Positions 46,086-56,871 of a stretch of DNA of 64,000 nucleotides are shown piece after piece (the stretch's first letter is position 1; each line of letters opens with the position of its first letter). The position numbers and the translations under genes were made by a program. The notes under the pieces are model-generated. The model searched no databases, was not told the DNA's origin, and saw nothing but the letters and a program-made list of their open reading frames with translations. This stretch comes from Helianthus annuus (taxonomy: Eukaryota > Streptophyta > Magnoliopsida > Asterales > Asteraceae), in assembly GCF_002127325.2 (NCBI RefSeq), contig NC_035441.2, forward strand, positions 156,207,122-156,271,121. The letters are read 5' to 3'.

Positions 46086-49000
46086 TGTCACACCCCCATT
46101 TTCCACGTGTCACCGGTGGGCCCGGTGTGGGGTACAGTGACGTAGTTGGCATCGTCATAGACAAACAACACAATATAATAATGCACAGCGGAAGCAGAAT
46201 AGAAACATTTCAACTTTATTTAAAGTGCAATAATAAATATCACAGTCGTTGAAATGGATCCACAGGCGGATCAAATAAAAAATAGAAATAAATAGTTCAA
46301 CAGATAAATGTCGTCCGAGTTTGCGAGACTATTGTGGACGCTCTCTAGGAAACAGCCAGCCTATTTCCGTATAGTACCTGCACTTAATCTTTTGGGAAAA
46401 ATACGTCAGTTTACACTGGTAAATACAAATCGACTGACTCATTTTGAAAATGATTTAAAATTTATTTAAATGCACAAGGCATAAATATTTTATTAACTTG
46501 GGATAATTATAAAATATAAACTTGTGAACGATTTACATGCACTTATATCTCTGGTGGCCCGGGATCTACTGTCCGGGCTAGAGATTTAATTGACACACCA
46601 CATTAAAGAGTTATACACGACGGGTGTACGCCTACACCCCGTGCTCTGGTCGTGGCCATCTCGTAAGATAATGCCAAGGATATCCGGGACACGGTCAATA
46701 ACCCCCCAAAGCCTTTAAGTAAGACAAAACTGTTTAAACGAAGTCGCACAAGCTATTCAAGACTGTACACCTATAAGGCGCAGGACTTGTGCGCCCGATC
46801 AAGCGGTATTTTAAATACCGTACCCCAAGCCCGTATAGGGAAAATAAGTCAAAATGTATTTACCTGAGCAAGTATAAGTCACAAACGATAAGTGGTGGTA
46901 GCTTTTACCGGGCTTCCTAATCTGGAACAAAGGTTTATAATTAACCTATTAGATTCCTAACGGCCTTTTATTTAAGCTTAAGCTTTGACCGGTTAGTTTT
47001 AGGAGTGATACGGTTTACGCACGATTAAGCGAAAGACCGGATAGAATGTGATTTAGACCCGACAAGTTTGAATACTTGTATAATATGGGTATACTAAATA
47101 CATTCTGGATTTTGAAGCAAAAACGATATCGTTTGACCCGTTTCGGTCAATTTACGCAAACTAGTTACGTAAACCGAACCGAACGCGAAAAGGGCGATAC
47201 GGGTAGCCAAAAGATTCAAATGCAAGTTCCCTGAATTAATATGCTTAGAATATGATATTATATCAGTAAGTTATGTTCTATATTGCCCGGGATAATTTTA
47301 AACTCTATTTATGCCTTAGAAGGGCATTTTGGTCATTTAAAAGATAATAAAAGGGTAAAATTAGAAATCTGAGTTTCGGGTCTGGTTCATACAGTAAATA
47401 TACTTAATATAACATATTATATCAGTGGGGTATGACCCATATATCAAATATATCATTTAAAACCAAACTATGCACCGTAGGGGCAATTTAGTAATTTCAC
47501 AAGGGCTAAAAATGCCAAAACTGGAAACCTGAGTTCAAAATATCATACTTACTGTTATTATATGAAAATATGTGATTTACATCAGTAGGTATAAGTTTTA
47601 TAGGTTTAAAACAAGTACAACGCTTACTATGCGCTTAAAACGCTAAAATATGATTTAAGGGCGTTTTCGGGTTTTTAAGTAAAATCTGAGATTTTTATAT
47701 TTCCAGAAGTCTTATAATAATTTATTCATCATACAAAATCAGTAGAAAAAGGTTTCGGGTCAAAAGGATGTGTAAAACTCCTTTTATGGCTAAAACGGTC
47801 AAAACCGACATAAGCCGAAATGACTAGGCGATCTAGGATCCGTTCAGCCAAAAATTAATTAAAAATCATCAAAATTCCCAGAATATTATAATACATCAGT
47901 TGGTAAAAAGTTTTGTACCAAAACGTGGCCAGAAACGGGTCCTATGCGAAAAGGACCGTTTATGTAAATTTATAATATAGTTTTACGCTAATGGCCATAA
48001 CTCACAATCTGGACCACCAACTGATCCGAAACTTTCGGTGCAAGTTCATATATTAGAAATAAAGATTTCTATCCTTTCACTTTTCCAAAAATCACGTTTT
48101 AAATCAAAAAGGGCAAAATAGTCAACTTTATGCATAAATCGGAAACAAGCATTCGAATAGGCTAAGCATAGACTCAATCAAAGAAAATTCCAGAAAGTTT
48201 AACTAAAATAAAAATAGTCAAAAATACTTTCCAATACAGATCTCGAACATGCATGTACGAATCCGAATCGATAGTCTACGAAATAATCGTTTTACAAGAC
48301 TTTCGGTTCCGATTCGTGGCTATACTATAGATTGTCGAGTTGATGATGATTAAAACACATTCTTATATGTATTACAAGTTATTTATGATGATCAATCAGG
48401 TTGCATGTCATCTATATCATTAATCATGTCATTTTTCACAAAAATCGCTTCTGTTGACTTTTTAGAAATAGGTTTGACTCGACATTAAGCATGCATGTAG
48501 TGGGAATCAGTTAGTACCCTTTAGAGGGTTTATTTCCCACATAAATACTAATCTATAACAAGTTTCAATTCGAGAAATTACTGAAAGAAATCCGTTTAAT
48601 CAGAAAGTCAAAGGTTATGAACACCCAGTTTGACTTTTAGCAATAACCAAAGCAAGAACGGATTAAAGAACGAATTGGATGCTTACAAGAGTCCTATAGA
48701 TGTTAAATGGTCACTAGGAGTCGGCCTTGATCTTCAGAAATGCTCCAGAAAGCTTGCCTTGAAGGTTCTTGAATGTTGAGCACTTTGGTTACTATGAAAA
48801 GTGATCAAGAATGATCAATAATCTGATTTAAAGCCAGATTTTCAAGGTTCCTGTAGTAGTAGCCATGCAAGGCTTGTCATTGGTTAAATTGGAGGCAGAA
48901 ACCAGCTGTTACCAACTCAAATTCGGAGCCAAATAGCTGAAAAACGAATTCTGCATCTGGGCCGGGGTCGCGGCCCGCGTAAGCCAGTCCAGGCGGGCCG

Positions 49001-49615
49001 CCTGGCCTTTGTTGCTGTCAAACTTTGCCACATTTTGGCAGTTTTGGTCCCTGTCTTCGCGATTAATGTTTCGGCTCTTGAATTTGACTCGTAAACCTCT
49101 AAACTTGGTTTCTAAGAACCTTAGGGCTTTTACCAACATGGTAATGCCCTCGGATAACTTTGCGCTCAACCGAAAAGCCCTGAAATTCGACGTTGACGCT
49201 TCTAGTCCCTTAAGTACGGTTTTGGCCATAACTTTCTCATACGTTGACGAAACTTCATGAAATTTTTACCACATATTCTAGTGAGTATATTTTAGCTATA
49301 CAAAGCTTCGGGTCTGCCAAAAGTTCACTCAGAGGTATAAATTAAACATGTTGACACTTTTGGCCCCTATAGTTTACGATACTTCACTTTTGGGCAATTT
49401 CCGCGTCGTATGATCCATGAACCATCCGTTAAAAGTTATAAACATTATGTGGGGTTATCATAGAGCCTATTTATCCATTGTTGACACTTTGGACCCTTAC
49501 GTTCCATAGTTTTCACTGTTTGTCACTTTTAGTCCCTCTAAAGTATGTTTTCACATAACGGAACCTTATGACACGTGTCAAGACATTATTGGACGAAATT
49601 TTTCGAGGTGTTACA
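46086..49615 (-). repeat. 5' LTR of element E
   Basis: 3530 bp, with no difference seen from 35425-38954 at a constant offset of 10661. GC-rich near-palindromes lie at 48966-49003. Confidence 0.97.
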
Positions 49616-52250
49616 CATACGGTCCGTAAGCGACGCCCAGCGACAGATTGTTGGCTGTTGGCTGATTTAAACGGCCAAACAAGGAGTAATGGGTTTCTCA
49701 GAAGTATGGATGCCCCTACTCGACCCATAACTCTCTAGGACACATGCCATCCATCCATGATCAGTTGTAGAGTGGTGTGTGATGATCTTGGACCTTGCCT
49801 TTGACTATAAATAGGCACATTGTGTTCATAACTTTCATCACAACTCAAAACACTTCTCTGGTCACTTCTAAGAGCTCTCAAGCATTCTTCTTTGTTCTCT
49901 AAGCAAGTCTCAACTTCTGTAAGTCCATTAGATCCTCTGTAGTATGATTTATACTTAGTAAATAGCTAAAAACCAAATCGTCGTAAATACGGTTTGACTT
50001 CAAAATAAATCCGTAATGGCTCAGGCTTATGACGGATCAAAAGTAGTTATGAGTTGGTATTTATGTGGGTAATAAACCCCTAAAAGGGCTCCCTCTGATC
50101 ACCACTCTAACTATGTCGAATGTCGAGTCAAACGTGCACTTAAAAAGTCAACAGAAAGTCATTTTGCCATTTTGTACATAATCTGTAATGTATATGCTAT
50201 GAAACCTATTTTGGCACTCATAAGACATGATATCAAGTATATAAACTTGTTTACGCTCGTTTGAATCGACCATTTGCTATATTGACCCGGTTCGGAGCCG
50301 AATGTCGCAAAAGTTTGACTTTTGCTTTGACTTCAGTTCTGACCCGTTTTAGTGAGGTATAGATATGCCTTAGGACTCTCTTAGGACCAGGTTACATGAT
50401 GGTATAACCCTCTGTGACCAGTTCATAATTTGTCCGAGTCTTTTACGCATTTCTGTTAATCGCCTAAAAGTTGACCGTAACGGCCCTTTTAAAATAAAAC
50501 GAGTATTTCGGACACGTGAACGGGCCATAACCTTGCTTACTAAATTATAAGCATGTCCTTAAAGTTTCACGTCAATCCGAGGTCTAGAATGAGAGTTATG
50601 CTAAATAGCGCATTTATAAGAAACTTTCGTAATAAACGGCGCAATTAGCGTAACGCCTATCTAGACCAAGATTTCGTCACCAAAACTTTTACCCACTGTA
50701 GTAAAATAATATTTTTGGAATTTGAAAGATTTTTAATAATTTTTACCTTGCTCATAACCTGCGGTTATGGCTACGGTTCGGTAAATACCGAATATGCCCT
50801 TTTTGGCCAAAACTTGAGTTCTACAAGGTCTTTTGACCCGATTCCAGTTGCTACTGATTTTAAATAATAAATAAAGTATTTTAGACTTTATAAACTGTTC
50901 GGGAAACTCAGATTTCCTGTAGAACTCGAAAAGCTCTTTAAAAGTCTTTAAAATAACCGAAAAACCCCTACGGGACATAATATTAACTTAAACTCGTTAC
51001 GGGCATCACGAAAGGTATCCTACTGATACCACAACCTCTTTAAGGCAAATTGACTTAGGAAATAAGCGTAGGACTCTCGTGGTTAACCGTTGCGCCTATT
51101 GCGCGCACGATTCGGCTTATGAAACTAGTTTTCATAAATTAGCCGATAAGGGTCAAATTATATTATTTGGACCCCAAAATCCAGAGTGTGAACCTTAAAC
51201 CTATATAAAACAAGTCTCCGAACTTGTTGGGTCAGAATCACACTCCGTTCTCGGTTTTCGCCTTTTCGCGCGATTAAACCGTATTCACATTTCGGAACCA
51301 ACCGGTCTAGGCTACGGCCAATATAAAGACTCGTTAGGATTCTAATAGGTTAATTAATACCTTCGTTCCAGAATAGGAGCCCCAGTAAAAGCTATCGGTG
51401 ATTTAATCAAATTAAGGAATATACTTGCAAAGGTAAATACTTTTAACTTATTTTCCCTTATACGGGCTTGGGATACGGTATATTAATACCGCTTGATTGA
51501 GCATCATATCTTCCATCACTTAGGTGGTTAATTGAATAATGTGATCGGCTCATTTAAACAGTCTTGTTACTTAAAAGCCTTTGGGGGGTTAATGACCGTT
51601 GTCCCGGATATCCTTGGCATCATTTTACGAAATGGCCACGACCTCGACATCCCGGTGTAGGCGTACACCCGGTATATTATGTCGACATTATTATTATTAA
51701 AAGACGTAGCCGTTGGTTTTTACACTACGGTTTTACGCAATGTGGTGTGTCTATTAATCTTTAACCCGGACAAGATCCGGGCTACTGAACGTATAAAAGG
51801 ACATGTAATTCGTTCACAAGATTTTAATAATTTTCCCAAGTTATAAAAGAGTTTGTGCCTCGTGCATTCAAATCAATTTTAATAAACATTTCCAAACGTG
51901 TCAGTTGAACGTATTTACCAGTGTAAACTGACGTATTTTTTCCCAAAAAGATTAAGTGCAGGTACTACACGAAATTGGCTGGTAGTAGCTTCCTAGCATC
52001 GTGATAAGTCTCGCAAGCTTGATGCTGTATCTGACTGAACAATACTTTATTATTATGTTGATCCCCTGTGGATACAATTCGACTTCTGTAATACATTTGA
52101 TATTACATTCAAAAGGTTGAATTATATTTATCTTTATGCTTCCGCTGTGCATTCATATAATTGTGTGGTTTGACTATATTGTTGCCAACTACGTCACGGT
52201 AATCCCCCACCGGGCCCACCGGTGAGACACGTGGAAATCGGGGTGTGACA
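49616..52250 (+). repeat. 3' LTR of element D, second piece
   Basis: It starts with the duplicated catac and continues the CATACGGTCCGTAAG unit. It ends GGGGTGTGACA at 52250, followed by C integrase sequence. A TATA-like 'ctataaatagg' is near 49805. The last kilobase (51224-52250) is the part missing from the 5' LTR. Confidence 0.9.
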
Positions 52251-53077
52251 TTGTGGGAAACGTTTCAAGCAGCTCTTGGTACGTCGCTTAACTTAAGTAC
52301 CGCATTCCATACTCAAACCGACGGACAAACTGAAAGAACGATCCGTACTCTTGAAGACATGCTCCGTGCGTATGTCATAGACTTCGGCGGTAATTGGAAC
52401 AAATAACTTCCGCTAGTCGAATTCTCATACAATAACAGTTATCATACCAGCATCCAAATGGCACCATTCGAGGCCCTATATGGAAGAAGATGTCAATCGC
52501 CTATTGTGTGGCACGAGATCGGTCTCTCGCAATTAACCGGTCCCGAATTACTACAAGAAACGACTGACAAAGTCCTCCAAATTCGAGAAAACTTGTTGAA
52601 AGCTCGGGATAGACAGAAAAGTTATGCCGATAAACGACGCAAGCCCCTTGAATTTGACGTTGGCGACTACGTACTCATAAAGGTATCACCTTGGAAGGGT
52701 GTGGTCAGATCGGCAAGAAAGGGAAACTAGCGCCTCGATATGTTGGACCTTTTAAGATTCTGGAAAGGATCGGAAAAGTCGCCTACAGACTCGAACTACC
52801 GGAGGAACTTAGTAACGTCCACCCGACTTTCCATCTGTCAAACCTCCGAAAGTGCCTGGCATAGCATGATCTAATTGTACCTCTCGACGACCTTCAAATA
52901 AACGAAACGTTACACTTCGTGGAGAAGCCTGTTGAAATCATGGATCGCCAAACCAAGCAACACAGATGCTCGCGCATTCCTATTGTGAAGGTTCGATGGG
53001 AAGGCAAACGAGGCGCAGAGTTCACTTGGGAACTCGAAAGTGACACGAAGGCGAAGTACCCGCAGTTGTTTAAATGA
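52251..53077 (+). pseudogene. Element C integrase C-terminus and chromodomain, broken
   Basis: It continues the C pol after D: LWETFQAALGTSLNLSTAFH, TDGQTERTIRTLED (catalytic Glu), a TAA near 52404, then [25 protein letters not shown]. One base is missing near 52711 (VVRSARKGN* instead of a [14 protein letters not shown] reading), and a TAG lies near 52862. The end reads VKVRWEGKRGAEFTWELESD..KYPQLFK, a chromodomain-like tail, with stop TGA at 53075-53077. Confidence 0.85.
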
Positions 53078-53157
53078 AAGTTTAGAGAAAGAAAGTAGCA
53101 AAAGGTGATTCACGGTGTTGTGCAGCTTTCAGCCTAATTTCGGGACGAAATTCCCTA

Positions 53158-53170
53158 AACAAGGGGAGGC
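53158..53170 (+). other. Polypurine tract of element C
   Basis: 'aacaaggggaggc' lies directly before the 3' LTR. Confidence 0.75.
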
Positions 53171-55962
53171 TGTAACACCCCGTGTTACCGAAAGTCAAAG
53201 TCAAAGTCAAGATTGACTCCTTTGACCGTAGTTAGTCTAATTTATGTTTTTACGTTAGTTGTATTATGCGGAGTAATTAATTACAATCGAATTAATCGAA
53301 GTTTATTTATCAACGCGAACCGCTTTACGACTGTGAATGATAGGAAGTAACAATGCGATAAAGTCAATTAATCAGTAATCGAGCTAATATAATCATCATC
53401 GAACTCGAGACTCGAATTACGCAAATTTTGGTGTTAAATTACGTGTGTGTGTACCTTATGTGTTACTTGTGTGTGTCTACTTTATATTATGTGTAGTAAT
53501 CAATCGAAACTCAATCGAACTCAATCGAAATCGAATCATGATAATTGGTGGAAAAGAGATAGCGCGAGATATAGATGATTGTATGTTAGATATAATGGTT
53601 GGGATTAAAAGTAATTTGAATAGGAAACTCTATCGTATCCTCATCAATCGCAATCGAGATCGAAATATCAAAAATCGTCGTACCGAACACTTGAATCAGG
53701 CAGCTGAACGATCAGGTTCTCAGCCGATCGAATAGCCCACCCGATCGGACTGCTGTCCGATCGGACTGCTGTCCGATCGGACAGGCTGTCCAATAGTGCT
53801 GCCTGACTGATCGGCCAGCACTTTCCTCTTTTGGCAGCCAATAAATACCCCTGTCATTGTCATCTTTACCAATTTAGGAAAGCTCTGACCGACAAGCTCG
53901 TGCTCTCATTCTTTTTCTCATACTTCTCTCGATTCCGGTAAGATTTCATCCAAAATCTTGTACTTTCTTGATCTATACGCACTCCTACACCTTCCAATCT
54001 TTCAAATCTTGGTTTCTAACCGTGAAATCATCAAGATTCAAGTGTTCTAGGGTGATGTCATCATGGTGTTCTTGAAGAACTTCATGTTTGGCTTCAATCC
54101 ACCAAGAATAACTTGGATCTAGCCGATTTTCACATAAACAAACAAAGATCTATGATAGATCTAAACATTACACGGTGAAAAGGATTGAAAGATGGTTTTC
54201 CAACTTTCTTTCAACTCTTTTACACTCAATGCCTTCAAACCGATAGAAACGGAGCTTGTGCCGACTTGCCAATCATTCCGGTGGTTGCATGACTCAAGAT
54301 CTGGATTCTATCCATGAGGTTCACCGATTTTGGGTTAAACGTTAAACTCCGTTCCGAACAGTTCACATGTTGGATTTGGGTGATTCCTGTCCGATCAGGA
54401 GGAACAAGTAAGAATGAGGGTTCTATGGTTCAACTTGTTGTTAAAACACCTCAATATAACGTCAAACAAACAGAACAGCCAAGTGTTAGACGAACAGGCT
54501 GATCAGGTCAGGATGCTGACCGATCGGACTGCTGTCCGAACGGACAGCCAGCCGATCGGACAGTCAGCCGATCGACCAGTCCAGCCGATCGGCTAGCACC
54601 TGCCCCCCCCCCCACTTGAACAATTCCATGAAGTCTAGTATTTAACGAATTGTTGTTCGATAAGACTATCGTCCGATTTGAATTACTCTTCGGATCATGA
54701 GATACTATGCTTCAACACTTAGTCGATTTTCAACGTGTTCAATGCACTAGGAGTGCCACCCGATCGAACAGTCATCCGATCAGGTGACACCCTGATAAGA
54801 ACTTGTTTGCTGAAGTACCTAACTGATCGGTTAGCCGGCCGATCGAACAACCGTCTGATCGACCGACCTGAAAGGTAAAGATACTTCAATGTTTTCAAAT
54901 GCTACAATGAAAACTTCAAAAGTCAAACCATCATACGCAAACACATCCTTCTCAAACGAAGGAACAATCCACTCGAACAGCCATCCGATCGGCCAACCGA
55001 CCGACCGGACAGGCTGTCCGAACAGAATACCAATCCGAACGGTCAAACTGTTCGATCGGACAACCGTCCGATCGATCAGCTGTCCGACCCTCCAACACTT
55101 GTTTTTCCATCTTACGCGTTGCTTATCGTTATGCTATCGAACTATTCAGGCTAACCCTACTCTCAAGTGCTCCCTTTAATCCATCAATCACTGTGAGTAT
55201 ACTCGATCCCTTTTTGCTTTCAGCACTTTTGGGTGTTACATACGTTACTTATTCTAAATCACAATCGAACACACTACTCAATTACTTTAAATGCTAACCG
55301 TTACCGCATGTATTACGTGACTAAATGAATGCTTGTTGTTATGTTTACACGTGGAATGCTGTCTGCCTGCCTTAACGACGATAGTACTATAGTTTGGACT
55401 CAGCACCCGTTCACACGGAGGTTGTTAAGGACAATTACTTGCATGGATTACGGTGGTAATCATGTATTATGAACTGCCTCGGGCAGTCAACCCGCAGTCA
55501 TTGGTATCGATAGATCCATGTCGATAATTAACATGCTTCGTTTTCCTCTGTATACGTGTTGGTTATGCGTAAATTATTCGAACTCTATTATGCTATTATC
55601 AAACTTGTATGCTTACCTTTACATTTTATGTATTGATTTTATTTTAACGTATGTGACAGGTGTTTAAGATGCTTATCTGCTAGAAAGGCGAAGCTAGAAT
55701 AAGAGTCTAGAGCATAGTTGTCTGTAGATCTTGCAGCTTGAGTCTCTAGACATAGATAAACAATATTTATATTTAAATCTGAGTTGTCAGAACGGAATAT
55801 TTGACTAGATGTTATCTGTAATAATTTGTTTGCTATTGGAGGTTCGGTATGGGACGTATTATATAAATTGAATAGTAATGATAATTGTTGTGGAAACTTC
55901 TGGACAATCTGTTTTGCTCAGTGCCATGCCCCGATGATTCCGCCATCGGTTGGGGTGTGACA
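53171..55962 (+). repeat. 3' LTR of element C
   Basis: 2792 bp; about 30 bp longer than the 5' copy, largely because of extra CCGATCGG units at 53737-53775 and 54518-54560. The C run at 54603 is also longer. It ends GGGGTGTGACA. Confidence 0.9.
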
Positions 55963-56871
55963 AGCGGGCTATTACCATCGATTCATCTGGTCCCAAACAG
56001 GAGGAAGCCTTTCAGACCCTCAAGTTTATGCTTTGCAATGCTCCCGTTCTTACACTTCCCGACGGAAACGACGATTTCGTCATTTATTACGATGCCTCTA
56101 ACCTAGGTCTTGGTTGTGTTCTTATGCAACGAGACAAGGTTATCGCGTATGCGTCTCGACAACTCAAGGTCCACGAAAAGAACTACACTACCCAGGATCT
56201 CGAACTCGATGCAGTTGTTTTTGCGTTGAAGATTTGGCGACACTACCTTTATGGTACCAAGTGTACGGTCTTCACCGACCATAAGAACTAGAAAGAACTA
56301 AACATGCGCCAACGCAGATGGGTTGAACTTCTCAACGACTACGATTGTGAGATACGCTACCATCAAGGCAAAGCAAACGTCATAGCCGATGCCCTCAGTC
56401 GACGAAGCTATGTGTATAGCGTTCGCGACGTGCAAACCCTGAATAACCTCGAAGCCCTAATTCGCGACGCCCAGCATGCATGCTTCATTGAGAATACCTT
56501 GAAAGAGGAAATGAAGTGTGGTGCTGAAACTCAGCTTGTCACCAAATCGAACGGTATCTATTACTATCTTAATCGCATCTGGATTCCTAGTCGCAATAAT
56601 CTCCGAGTGATATTGATGACTGAAGCCCACAAGTCCCGATATTCCATTCACCCCGGTGCCGACAAGATGTACCAGGATCTTCGTTCCAGGTATTGGTGGC
56701 CGGGAATGAAAAAGGATATCACGTTGTACGCTTCGAAATGCCTAACTTGTTCGAAAGTTAAGGCCGAACATCAACGACCCTCTGGCTTACTCGAACAACC
56801 CGAGATCCCGATGTGGAAATGGGAGAGTATTGCCATGGACTTCATTACGAAACTCCCTCGTATGCCTTCTG
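55963..56871 (+). pseudogene. Element B RT end, RNase H and integrase N-terminus, broken
   Basis: It resumes with 'gcgggctattaccat' (AGYYHRF after the duplicated target). RNase [25 protein letters not shown] and FTDHKN, then a TAG at 56289-56291 with about seven codons missing before [10 protein letters not shown]. It then runs open: YHQGKANVIADALSRR and the integrase HHCC (EAHKSRYSIHPG, KCLTCSKVKAEH). The frame stays open to KLPR, where pol sequence stops and LTR sequence begins (about 56872). Confidence 0.85.

Larger units (their letters stand above)
35425..49615 (-). mobile_element. Element E: complete, very young Ty3/gypsy chromovirus on the minus strand
   Basis: It has two LTRs of exactly 3530 bp (35425-38954 and 46086-49615). 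Block-by-block comparison showed no difference. The target duplication catac (35420-35424 and 49616-49620) is perfect. On the minus strand the order is LTR, PBS, extra ORF, spacer with tandem repeats, intact 1525-codon gag-pol, PPT, LTR. Total 14.2 kb. It is the best candidate for a recently mobile element in the window. Confidence 0.97.
17502..52250 (+). mobile_element. Element D: Ty3/gypsy chromovirus, host of insertions E and F
   Basis: The 5' LTR begins at 17502 inside the C integrase; the 3' LTR begins at 34705, is split by E, and ends at 52250. The C coding flanks (..ttcacgattg | ttgtgggaaacg..) rejoin into SRLWETFQ, which proves the insertion; only 'ttg' of the expected 5-bp duplication is intact. 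Contents: truncated 5' LTR, extra ORF, gag, protease, RT with a large deletion, RNase H, integrase split by F, chromodomain, PPT. D and E belong to one family, since the gag-pol and LTR ends are similar. Confidence 0.9.
9746..55962 (+). mobile_element. Element C: Ty3/gypsy chromovirus, interrupted by D, E and F
   Basis: The LTRs at 9746-12506 and 53171-55962 both begin TGTAACACCCCGTGTTACC and end GGGRTGTGACA. The flanks are ggcgg (9741-9745) and agcgg (55963-55967), a 5-bp target duplication with one change. A primer site follows the 5' LTR and a purine tract precedes the 3' LTR. The internal gag-pol is broken and is split at 17501/52251 by D. Without the insertions C would be about 11.5 kb. 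Confidence 0.9.

Noticed and set aside
38248..49260. Identical 106- and 83-codon frames in both E LTRs (38248-38568, 38348-38599, 48909-49229, 49009-49260)
   Set aside because: They are duplicated only because the LTRs are identical, overlap each other on opposite strands, and have no protein-like composition or homologue in the D LTR.
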